A stretch of 35,124 nt of DNA from Actinomycetes bacterium (GTDB taxonomy: Bacteria > Actinomycetota > Thermoleophilia > UBA2241): contig JAKPOQ010000073.1 in NCBI GenBank assembly GCA_029547745.1, positions 1 through 35,124 of the forward strand, written 5' to 3'. Below the pieces are notes generated by a model. The model was not told the origin of the DNA, ran no database searches, and saw nothing but the letters and a program-made list of their open reading frames with translations. Shown here one piece after another: positions 7,466 to 13,597 of the stretch (position 1 is its first letter; every line of letters starts with the position of its first letter). A program made the position numbers and the translations under genes.

Positions 7466-8308
7466 TCAGCCGGCCTCCGTCCGGACGGCCTCCGTCGGTC
7501 GCTCGCCATGGTGCGGCGCGCCCTCGCCGCAGTCTCGCGACGCGCCCTCTCCGGCCGACTCGTCCCCGGGCGTCGCGTCCGGCTGAGCGGGCTTGCGCCG
7601 TTTGCGCAGGCGCGCGCGCCGCGCCTTGCGCCGGGCGCGCGCCTGCAACTCGCGCAGCGCCTCCTCGGCGGCCTCCTGCTCGGCGCGTTTCTTGCTGCGC
7701 CCGACGCCGTGCCCGACGACCTCGCCGTCGACCGCCGCCTCGATCTCGAAACGGCGGTCGTGCGGCGGCCCGATCACGTCCACCACGCGGTAGGACACGC
7801 TCTTGCCGCTCTTGGCCAGGCCCTCCTGCAACTCGGTCTTGTGGTCGACGTAGCTGCTCTCGGCGAAGTCGATGTGCTCGCTGAACGCCTCGACCACCGC
7901 CGGGCGCACGGCCTCGAAGCCGAAGCTGACGTAGAGGGCGCCGATGAGAGCCTCGGTGAGGTCGGCAAGGACGTTCTGGTTGACCATGAGGGCGGCCACC
8001 TCACCGTCGTCGTGGCCGCGGCCGGCGAGCTCGCGCAGCATCGTCCCGAGCCCGAGTCTCGTGGCTACCTTGGCACAAGTGGCCCGGCTGACGATGTAGG
8101 CGCGCAGCCGCGCCAGATGACCCTCGTCGTAGCCCGGGAAGCGCCGGTACAGCTCGGTGGTGATGCACAGGCTTAGCACGCTGTCGCCGAGGAACTCGAG
8201 CCGCTCGTAGGAGCGGCTGCGCTCCACGGTCAACGACGAGTGCGTGAAGACCTGGTGAAGCGTCGCCTCGTCGAGATGGTCGGCGAGGCTCAGTATACGG
8301 TCGCCCAT
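7466..8308 (-). CDS. rnc: Ribonuclease III
   Basis: RNase III cuts double-stranded RNA, maturing rRNA and regulating mRNAs. The protein has 280 residues. The catalytic domain carries the signature ERLEFLGDSVLSL (35-47) and the second acidic cluster DLTEALIGALY (116-126). A double-stranded RNA binding domain follows at about 153-222 (HKTELQEGLAKSG to EQEAAEEALREL). A C-terminal tail of about 58 residues is first Arg/Lys-rich (222-240) and then low-complexity, longer than most family members. The start is ATG at 8308, with only a weak GAGTGAG upstream. A 19-bp perfect hairpin ends 13 bases before the start, suggesting self-regulation by RNase III cleavage of its own leader, as known for E. coli and Streptomyces rnc. 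The acpP-rnc-smc order is conserved. Confidence 0.97.
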   Translation of the reverse strand: MGDRILSLADHLDEATLHQVFTHSSLTVERSRSYERLEFLGDSVLSLCITTELYRRFPGYDEGHLARLRAYIVSRATCAKVATRLGLGTMLRELAGRGHDDGEVAALMVNQNVLADLTEALIGALYVSFGFEAVRPAVVEAFSEHIDFAESSYVDHKTELQEGLAKSGKSVSYRVVDVIGPPHDRRFEIEAAVDGEVVGHGVGRSKKRAEQEAAEEALRELQARARRKARRARLRKRRKPAQPDATPGDESAGEGASRDCGEGAPHHGERPTEAVRTEAG

Positions 8309-8321
8309 CTGCTCACTCGGG

Positions 8322-8364
8322 CGGCGAGGGGAGGCCCCCCTCGACGGGGGGCCTCCCCTCGCCG
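8322..8364 (-). promoter_or_regulatory. 19-bp perfect hairpin in the acpP-rnc gap, immediately upstream of rnc
   Basis: Arms 8322-8340 and 8346-8364 pair perfectly over 19 bp around a five-base loop. The hairpin lies 45 bases after the acpP stop and 13 bases before the rnc ATG. No T-run follows on the minus strand, so a simple terminator is less likely. A long perfect duplex in front of rnc is a plausible RNase III self-cleavage site or an acpP mRNA 3' stabiliser. Confidence 0.75.
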
Positions 8365-8409
8365 TCTCATCCGTCGCGGGTGTCGTCAGGCGGGGGCCGG
8401 ACCCATGCC

Positions 8410-8652
8410 TCAGCCCGCGACCTTGAGGACGAAGTCGACGGCGTCGCCGACGGTCTTGATCTCGGCGGCCTCTTCGTCGCTGATCTTGATGCCGAACTTC
8501 TCTTCCATCGTCATCACAAGCTCGACGAGGTCGAGGGAGTCGGTCTCGAGATCCTCCTGGAAGCGCGCCGCCTCCGTCACCTTGTCGTCGTCGACACTCA
8601 GGGTATCGACGAGGATGGCCTTGACCTGCGCGAACACCTCTTCCCGCGTCAT
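8410..8652 (-). CDS. acpP: Acyl carrier protein
   Basis: ACP is an 80-residue acidic protein that carries growing acyl chains on 4'-phosphopantetheine. The attachment serine is Ser39 in the motif DSLD, preceded by a typical helix I and followed by the acidic recognition helix [17 protein letters not shown] at 8652 is preceded by GGGAGG at good spacing. It lies between plsX and rnc, the common fatty-acid arrangement, and ACP feeds the PlsX reaction. A TAGACT box overlapping the plsX stop could give acpP its own promoter, which would suit the high ACP demand; this is weak evidence. Confidence 0.98.
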   Translation of the reverse strand: MTREEVFAQVKAILVDTLSVDDDKVTEAARFQEDLETDSLDLVELVMTMEEKFGIKISDEEAAEIKTVGDAVDFVLKVAG

Positions 8653-8682
8653 GCAGTGACCTCCCGGTGGTTTTTTCGCAGT

Positions 8683-9771
8683 CTACAGAATGGTCGCCGG
8701 CGGAGAAACCGTCTCGGCGCCGAGCTCGCGGGCGATCGTCGGCAAGAGGTCGCTGGCCACACCCCGGGCGCCCTGACGCACGGCGTTGGCGATCCCCCGG
8801 GCGCCCGAGCTGCCGTGGGCGATGATCACCGGCGCCTGCATGCCGACGAGGAAGGCGCCGCCGTACTCCTCGGGGTCGAGGGCGTCGCGGATGCGGTAGA
8901 GCTCGGAGCGCAGGAGGAGGCCGCCGATCTTCGTCACCGGGTTCGCGTCGACAGCGTTGCGCACGGCCATGAGGACCGCCTTGGCCGTGCCCTCGATGGT
9001 CTTGAGGGTGACGTTGCCGGTGAAGCCGTCGGTGACGACGACGTCGACGGCGCGCCTCATGACGTCGCGGCCCTCGACGTTGCCGTAGAAGTGGAGGCGC
9101 GGGTCGGCGGCCATGAGCCGGTGGGCCTCGATGACGTTCGCCGTGCCCTTCGACTCCTCCTCGCCGATCGAGAGCAGACCGACCTGCGGCTCGGCGATGC
9201 CCATGACCTCGCGGGCGAAGGCCTGGCCCATGACGGCGAACTGGCGCAGATGTTCGGGGCGGCACTCGGCGTTGGCGCCGATGTCGAGCATGGCGAGCGG
9301 CGAGGGCACGGCCGGCATGATGGAACAGATGGCCGGCCGCTGCACGCCGCGGATGCGGTGCACATACAACAGGCTGGCGGCGACGACCGCACCGGTGTTG
9401 CCGGCGCTCACGAACGCGTCGGCCCTTCCCTCGCGGACGAGCTTCATGCCCACGACGAGCGACGAGTCGGTCTTCTTGCGCGCCGCCGCCACCGGCTCGT
9501 CGTGGAAGCTGACGACGTCGGGGGCGTGGACGAGCTCGATGTGGCGCGCGTCCGGCGGCAGGAGCCGCCCCACGCGCGCCTCGTCCCCGACCAGCACCAC
9601 CTCGAGGCGTTCGCCCGCCGCCCGCAGCGCGCCCTTCACGACCTCGTCCGGCGCGTGGTCGCCGCCCATGGCGTCGAGGGCCACGCGCACGGTCCGGTCG
9701 GACGGACCGGCGCTCCAGGCAGCCGTGACCTCGTGCGGCGAGACGTACCGCCCGGATGCCGTTCGGTTCAC
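8683..9771 (-). CDS. plsX: Phosphate acyltransferase PlsX
   Basis: PlsX converts acyl-ACP and phosphate into acyl-phosphate, the first step of phosphatidic acid synthesis with PlsY/PlsC. The family start VALDAMGGDHAPDEVV lies at residues 30-45 if translation begins at GTG 9771. Other family motifs are FVSAGNTGAVVAASL, LDIGANAECRPEHL, VTDGFTGNVTLKT and GGAFLVGMQAPVIIAHGSS. Total length is 362 residues from that GTG, about 30 longer than usual at the N-terminus. A GTG at 9690 (coding for VRVALDAMGG) would give the standard length but has no convincing ribosome binding site, so the start is uncertain. The stop overlaps a TAGACT box for acpP. It follows the DRTGG protein instead of directly following rpmF, which is the usual order. 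Confidence 0.96.
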   Translation of the reverse strand: MNRTASGRYVSPHEVTAAWSAGPSDRTVRVALDAMGGDHAPDEVVKGALRAAGERLEVVLVGDEARVGRLLPPDARHIELVHAPDVVSFHDEPVAAARKKTDSSLVVGMKLVREGRADAFVSAGNTGAVVAASLLYVHRIRGVQRPAICSIMPAVPSPLAMLDIGANAECRPEHLRQFAVMGQAFAREVMGIAEPQVGLLSIGEEESKGTANVIEAHRLMAADPRLHFYGNVEGRDVMRRAVDVVVTDGFTGNVTLKTIEGTAKAVLMAVRNAVDANPVTKIGGLLLRSELYRIRDALDPEEYGGAFLVGMQAPVIIAHGSSGARGIANAVRQGARGVASDLLPTIARELGAETVSPPATIL

Positions 9772-9785
9772 GACGCAGCCGGGCC

Positions 9786-10847
9786 TCAGGACAGGTCGGC
9801 GATCAGGCGGTCGAGATCGACGCACTCGTCGATCAGGCCGACGATCAGGTCGATCTTGGCCGGCTCCTTCACGCGCAGCCGGCCGAAGAGACGACGCAGA
9901 CCGTCGGCCGCCGTGACCGTGTCGCACTCGACGGAGATGAGCGGCACGCCCGCCTCTTCGGCGCGCTCCAACACCGCCGGACTGGGCACGAAGTCGCCGG
10001 TGAGCACGACGGCCGTCGTCGGCGTGTCGAGCGCCGTGAGGACGATCTCGGCGCGGTCGCCGCCCACGATCACGACCTTGTTGGGCGTGAGCTGGAAGTA
10101 GCGCAGGGCGTGCTCGGGGCTCATGGCGCCGATGAGGTACGTCTCGACCAGTCGCTGGCCGTGCTCCTCGCCGCAAACGTACGCGCCGCTGAGCGCCTCG
10201 ACGATCTCGTCCACGGAGACGGCCGCCAGACGCGTGTTCGACGGAAGGACGCCGTAACTGGGCACGCCGTGCTTCTCGAGGAAGGCGGTGTACTCGTGGC
10301 GCACGACCTTGAGGCGCGTCTCGGGCACCATGTTGAAGAGGACCCCCAGCAGGTGCTCCTTGAGGGCGTCCTTCACGTAGATGATGTCGTCCAGGAGGCG
10401 CGCCCCGGCGAACTTGCCCACGAGCAGCGTAGCAAGATCGAGGCGCCGGACGACGTCGGCGCCGCTGGTGCGCAGGAAGCGTCCCTGCCAGATCTCGCCG
10501 AGACCCTCGCACACCACGATGTCCTTGCCGGCGGCGATGCGCCCGTACGCCGCCTCGACGCGCGCCATGGCGTCGACCTCGGAGCCCGAGAGGACGTCGT
10601 GCAGGGCCTCCTCGTCGAGGACGACCGGGCAGATGTCCGTCGGGTCGTCGGTCAGCCCCAGGAGCCCGGCGACGAACGCGGCGTCCTCGTCGAGGACCGT
10701 GCCGCCGCTGGGCGCGGCCAGGGTGCCGACCGGTTTGAAGTAGCCGACCTTGTAGCCCCGGCCACGCAGCGCCAGGCAAAGGCCGACGGCGATGGTCGTC
10801 TTACCGCCGCTCCCCTGGGTGGAGGCGATGTACAGAGACGTGAGCAC
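9786..10847 (-). CDS. BioD-like P-loop plus DRTGG-domain protein (phosphotransacetylase-associated family)
   Basis: This 353-residue protein begins with a dethiobiotin-synthetase-like P-loop, STQGSGGKTTIAVGL (residues 9-23). A BioD/cobyrinate-synthase-type ATPase fold follows to about 200. The C-terminal part, VSVDEIVEALSGAYVCG to about 315, matches the DRTGG regulatory domain. The same two modules form the N-terminus of long bacterial phosphotransacetylases, but the catalytic phosphotransacetylase domain is absent here. Stand-alone versions are annotated as 'phosphotransacetylase family protein' and their role is not settled; sensing nucleotides or acetyl-CoA flux is plausible. Its position between rpmF and plsX, in the middle of the fatty acid/phospholipid genes, suggests a link to acyl-phosphate or acetyl-CoA metabolism (inference). 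The start is GTG at 10847, 18 bases after the rpmF stop, with GGTGAG upstream. Confidence 0.8.
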   Translation of the reverse strand: MLTSLYIASTQGSGGKTTIAVGLCLALRGRGYKVGYFKPVGTLAAPSGGTVLDEDAAFVAGLLGLTDDPTDICPVVLDEEALHDVLSGSEVDAMARVEAAYGRIAAGKDIVVCEGLGEIWQGRFLRTSGADVVRRLDLATLLVGKFAGARLLDDIIYVKDALKEHLLGVLFNMVPETRLKVVRHEYTAFLEKHGVPSYGVLPSNTRLAAVSVDEIVEALSGAYVCGEEHGQRLVETYLIGAMSPEHALRYFQLTPNKVVIVGGDRAEIVLTALDTPTTAVVLTGDFVPSPAVLERAEEAGVPLISVECDTVTAADGLRRLFGRLRVKEPAKIDLIVGLIDECVDLDRLIADLS

Positions 10848-10865
10848 CGCTCACCGCCCGAAGGG

Positions 10866-11048
10866 TCACTCCGCTTCGAGGACGATGACCTCGCGGCCCT
10901 TGTAGGTGCCGCACTTCGGGCAGGCGCGATGCGGCAGCTTGGGGCTCTTGCACTGCGGGCAGATGCTCGCCGTCTCGACGCTCAGTTTGTGTTGAGACCG
11001 GCGCATGTCGCGCTTCGCCTGCGAGGTCTTCTTCTTGGGGACGGGCAT
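10866..11048 (-). CDS. rpmF: Ribosomal protein bL32
   Basis: bL32 is a small zinc-ribbon protein of the large ribosomal subunit. The 60-residue sequence begins [20 protein letters not shown], the standard family start. It keeps two CxxC pairs (CPQC at 30-33 and CPKC at 43-46) for zinc, so it is the zinc-binding (C+) form. ATG at 11048 has GAGGAG upstream. A TAGAGT box 30 bases upstream suggests its own promoter. It lies downstream of DUF177, the conserved yceD-rpmF pairing, and upstream of the DRTGG protein and plsX. Confidence 0.98.
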   Translation of the reverse strand: MPVPKKKTSQAKRDMRRSQHKLSVETASICPQCKSPKLPHRACPKCGTYKGREVIVLEAE

Positions 11049-11078
11049 GCGAGTTCTCCTCGGTTCGACCGGAGCCGT

Positions 11079-11084
11079 ACTCTA
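11079..11084 (-). promoter_or_regulatory. Candidate -10 box for rpmF
   Basis: The minus strand reads TAGAGT (TAnnnT type) 30 bases before the rpmF ATG, in an otherwise extremely GC-rich 132-base gap. No convincing -35 is visible. The leader would be about 25 bases and contain the GAGGAG ribosome binding site. Confidence 0.4.
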
Positions 11085-11173
11085 GCACAGGTGCGCGGCG
11101 GCGCGCGTCCCGGGCAGCGGCGGGGGCGGCGGCGCGCGCGAGGACGGCTGCTGTCTGGGCGGCGGCGCGCCTC

Positions 11174-11190
11174 GGGCGCCTCAGGCGCCC
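11174..11190 (-). repeat. Hairpin with the DUF177 stop codon as its loop
   Basis: GGGCGCC-TGA-GGCGCCC on the minus strand is a 7-bp stem whose three-base loop is exactly the stop codon of the DUF177 gene (11181-11183). It resembles the larger ftsY stop-codon hairpin. Two 15-bp inverted arms (11120-11134 and 11198-11212) lie outside it. No T-run follows. Confidence 0.5.
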
Positions 11191-11723
11191 TCGCCCTCGC
11201 CGCCGCCCCCGCGCGCACTGCCCGCGTCGCCGCCCGCTCGCTCGTCCTCGCTCCCGACACTGTCGTGCCGATGGCCCGGTTCGGCGTTGAGGTCGGCGCC
11301 GCACACCGGGCAGAGCCCGGCGCAGTCGTCGCGGCAGAGGAGCTGGACAGGCAGCGCGGCGGCGATCAGGTCGCGCGCCCAGCGCTCGACGTCGACGGAG
11401 TAAGCGCTCGTGTAGACGTCGCCGCCGTCCTCGTCGCCGACCTCTGAATCGCCGCGCAAGACCGAATCGAGGCCGCGCGCCACGACGTGGACACGCGCGG
11501 CCTCGAGGCAGCGCTGGCAGGGGCCGTCGAGCTCGGTGGCGAGACTCGCCGTGAGGGTGAGACGGTCGCCGACCCGGGCGGCGTGCAGCTCGAGCTCGAC
11601 GACGCCGCCGGGCACGACGTACTCGAGCCCGCCGAACACGAAGGGCGCCACCTCGACGGGGACGCTGCGCCAAGTCTCGTCCTCGTCGGGAAAACGTAGG
11701 GAACGCAGGTCGAAACGACGCAC
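11181..11723 (-). CDS. DUF177 / YceD family protein, probable large-subunit rRNA accumulation factor
   Basis: The YceD/DUF177 family is encoded next to rpmF in most bacteria and is linked to 23S rRNA accumulation. This copy has 180 residues. It shows the family zinc-finger-like motif CRDDCAGLCPVCGADLN near 128-144 and an earlier C-rCL pair (GPCQRCLEAA) near 67-76. The final 30 residues are a low-complexity Gly/Glu tail (AGGDAGSARGGGGEGEGA). The start is GTG at 11723, with GGGAGACACGACC upstream. The order SepIVA-like, DUF177, rpmF matches the mycobacterial neighbourhood. The stop codon lies in a small hairpin. Confidence 0.9.
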   Translation of the reverse strand: MRRFDLRSLRFPDEDETWRSVPVEVAPFVFGGLEYVVPGGVVELELHAARVGDRLTLTASLATELDGPCQRCLEAARVHVVARGLDSVLRGDSEVGDEDGGDVYTSAYSVDVERWARDLIAAALPVQLLCRDDCAGLCPVCGADLNAEPGHRHDSVGSEDERAGGDAGSARGGGGEGEGA

Positions 11724-11765
11724 GGTCGTGTCTCCCGGTCCGGAGCGGCGACGGACGCGCGCCCC

Positions 11766-12233
11766 TTACGGCTGCAGGCTCTCGTCGCCGCCGGGAGCCT
11801 GCAGACGCTCACGGCCGCGGCGCACGGCGGCGAGGAACTTCTCGAGGTTCGTCTCGAGGTTGGCGAGCACGCTGTCGGCATAGTCCTCGGCGCTCAGGCG
11901 CATCTCGCGCTCGGCGTCGCGGGCGTCTTCCATGATCTGCTGGGCGTTCTTCTCGGCAAGACGCACCACCTCGCTCTCGGAGGCGAGGCTCTCGGCCCGC
12001 GCTTGCGCCTCGGCGAGCAGGCGTTCCGCCTCCTGCTTCGCCTCGGTGAGCATCTCCTGACGCTCCTTGACTATCCAGCGCGCCTGCTTGATCTCTTCGG
12101 GGATCGTCGACCGCATCTGGTCGAGGATGTCGTAGATCTCCTCGCGGTCGATCATCACGCTGTCGGTCAGAGGCACCGACCGGGCGTTATGGATCAAGTC
12201 GTCGAGCTTGTCGATGAGAACGAGGACGTCCAT
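11766..12233 (-). CDS. SepIVA/DivIVA-like coiled-coil protein
   Basis: This 155-residue protein starts MDVLVLIDKLDDLIHNARSV. Residues 1-45 resemble the N-terminus of mycobacterial SepIVA, a DivIVA-domain septation factor (pattern: short hydrophobic helix, ARxVPLT, then DREEIYDILDQM). Residues 45-125 are a long amphipathic coiled coil (KQARWIVKERQEMLTEAK onward), followed by a short basic end. ATG at 12233 is used because AAGGAGGG lies 10 bases upstream; the TTG at 12242 is too close to it. It is shorter than mycobacterial SepIVA, mainly in the coiled coil. The position between coaD and DUF177/rpmF is the SepIVA position in Mycobacterium. A role in polar growth or septation is inferred from family and context. 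Confidence 0.8.
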   Translation of the reverse strand: MDVLVLIDKLDDLIHNARSVPLTDSVMIDREEIYDILDQMRSTIPEEIKQARWIVKERQEMLTEAKQEAERLLAEAQARAESLASESEVVRLAEKNAQQIMEDARDAEREMRLSAEDYADSVLANLETNLEKFLAAVRRGRERLQAPGGDESLQP

Positions 12234-12257
12234 CGTCAGCAACCCTCCTTGGGGAGC

Positions 12258-12755
12258 CTACGCGCGCGGGGGGTAGAGCTCCCGCAGGCGCCGCGCCACG
12301 ACCGTCGGCACCAGGTCGTCGACCGGGCCGCCGAAGGCGGCGATCTCTTTCACGCCGCTCGAGCTGAGGAAGCTGTGCTCGGGCGAAGCCATCATGAACA
12401 CGGTTTCGATGTCCGGGGCCAGCTTCCTATTGAGTTGCGCCATGGCGAACTCGTACTCGAAGTCCGAGATGGCGCGCAGGCCTTTGAGGATGACATGTGC
12501 CTCCCAGCGCCGAGCGAACTCGACGACGAGACAGTTGAAGCGGTCGACCTCGACGTTCGGGATGTCCTGGAGCGCCTCACGGAGGAAGTACTCACGCTCG
12601 TCGGCGTCGAACAGGTGGCTCTTGCGCAGCGGGGTCTCAACAAGGCCGACCACCACGCGTCCGAACTTGCAGGCGCCCCGCCTGACGATGTCGATGTGTC
12701 CGACGGTGACGGGGTCGAAGGTCCCCGGGACGATCGCGGTCACGTTGCTCGGCAT
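12258..12755 (-). CDS. coaD: Phosphopantetheine adenylyltransferase
   Basis: CoaD joins ATP and 4'-phosphopantetheine to make dephospho-CoA, the penultimate step of CoA synthesis. The 165-residue length is normal. The nucleotidyltransferase motif TVGHID (17-22, His20) follows PGTFDPV. The substrate loop FDADEREYFLREAL, the KGLRAISDFEYEFAMAQLNR segment and the C-terminal LSSSGVKEIAAFGGPV all match the family. ATG at 12755 has AAGGAGGGG upstream. rsmD lies immediately upstream, the classical rsmD-coaD pair. Confidence 0.98.
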   Translation of the reverse strand: MPSNVTAIVPGTFDPVTVGHIDIVRRGACKFGRVVVGLVETPLRKSHLFDADEREYFLREALQDIPNVEVDRFNCLVVEFARRWEAHVILKGLRAISDFEYEFAMAQLNRKLAPDIETVFMMASPEHSFLSSSGVKEIAAFGGPVDDLVPTVVARRLRELYPPRA

Positions 12756-12776
12756 GTACCCCTCCTTCCCTGCCCG

Positions 12777-13472
12777 TCAGGCGGCCACCATAAAGGTGAC
12801 CTTCGTGTCGCCATACGTCTTGACCCGCACCGAGAGCCATGGGAGCACGACGTCCTCCCTAAGGGAGGTCTCAAGGACGATCACCGCCTGCGGGGCGAGC
12901 ACCGGACCGAGCAGGCGGGAAAGCACGTCCTGCGCGTCGGCACATGCGGCGTAGGGCGGGTCTGCAAGCACGAGAGTATACATACACCCGGCGCGGGCGT
13001 CAGCCTGCAGGGCGCGGGCGACGGGGAGGGCGGCGACGCGCGCCGCAGGCGCCGCGTCGCCGCCCCTGACGTCGCCGGGAGCGCCGGGCGTCGCCGCCCT
13101 CGCCGCTTCACTCGCCCTGCCTCCCGCCGCTTCACTCGCCCTGTCCCTGCCCGCTTCGCCCGCCCTGCCTCCCGCCGCGACGACGGGCACGCCCAGCGCG
13201 GCGAGGTTGCGGCGCAGGGCGGCGAGGGCGGCGCGGTCGCGCTCCACGAACGTGCAGGCGTCCGCGCCGCGCGAGAGCGCCTCGATGCCGAGGGCTCCAC
13301 TGCCGGCGTAGAGGTCGAGGACGGACTGGCCGGCGAGCGAGGCGCCGCTCTGGGGGAGCGTCTGCAGGACGTCGAACACGGCCTCGCGGACCCTGTCGGC
13401 GGTCGGGCGCGTGGCGCGGCCGGGCGGCGCTACGAGCGGCCGGCCCTTCCACGCGCCCCCGACGACCCTCAT
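12777..13472 (-). CDS. rsmD: 16S rRNA (guanine966-N2)-methyltransferase RsmD
   Basis: RsmD methylates G966 of 16S rRNA. The N-terminus MRVVGGAWKGRPL is the family start. Motif I VLDLYAGSGALGIEALSRGA (51-70) binds SAM, and DPPY (171-174) is the catalytic motif for exocyclic amino methylation. Between them, residues about 99-150 form a low-complexity insertion built from repeats such as GGRASEAA, encoded by imperfect 24-base tandem repeats. This makes the protein 231 residues instead of about 185. The ATG at 13472 is reached through two upstream micro-ORFs with ATGA overlaps, described separately. coaD follows directly. Confidence 0.96.
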   Translation of the reverse strand: MRVVGGAWKGRPLVAPPGRATRPTADRVREAVFDVLQTLPQSGASLAGQSVLDLYAGSGALGIEALSRGADACTFVERDRAALAALRRNLAALGVPVVAAGGRAGEAGRDRASEAAGGRASEAARAATPGAPGDVRGGDAAPAARVAALPVARALQADARAGCMYTLVLADPPYAACADAQDVLSRLLGPVLAPQAVIVLETSLREDVVLPWLSVRVKTYGDTKVTFMVAA

Positions 13473-13495
13473 GCCGTCCTCCTCCGCCTGCTCAT
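13469..13495 (-). CDS. Micro-ORF 2 of the deoA-rsmD junction (8 residues)
   Basis: ATG at 13495 encodes MSRRRRTA and its TGA overlaps the rsmD ATG as ATGA. A strong GGAGGAGG lies inside the micro-ORF and also serves as the ribosome binding site of rsmD. The unit is an imperfect 23-base copy of the preceding micro-ORF. It is proposed as a translational coupling step, not as a functional peptide. Confidence 0.45.
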   Translation of the reverse strand: MSRRRRTA

Positions 13496-13518
13496 CCCTC
13501 CGTCTTCCTGGCGCTCAT
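13492..13518 (-). CDS. Micro-ORF 1 of the deoA-rsmD junction (8 residues)
   Basis: ATG at 13518, with AAGGGG upstream, encodes MSARKTEG. Its TGA overlaps the ATG of the next micro-ORF as ATGA. The start codons at 13518, 13495 and 13472 are exactly 23 bases apart. The remaining gap back to the deoA stop (13519-13597) shows no gene. Confidence 0.45.
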   Translation of the reverse strand: MSARKTEG

Positions 13519-13597
13519 CCCGACCCCTTCCTGCCGGACCCAGGCCGACCCCTCGCGCGTCGGCCCGACCGCCGTCCCACCGCTCTGCGCCGCGCAC

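Noticed and set aside
12977-12986. GTATAC-type promoter-like sequence on the minus strand
   Set aside because: It lies inside rsmD next to the codons for the conserved catalytic segment LVLADPPY and has no matching -35.
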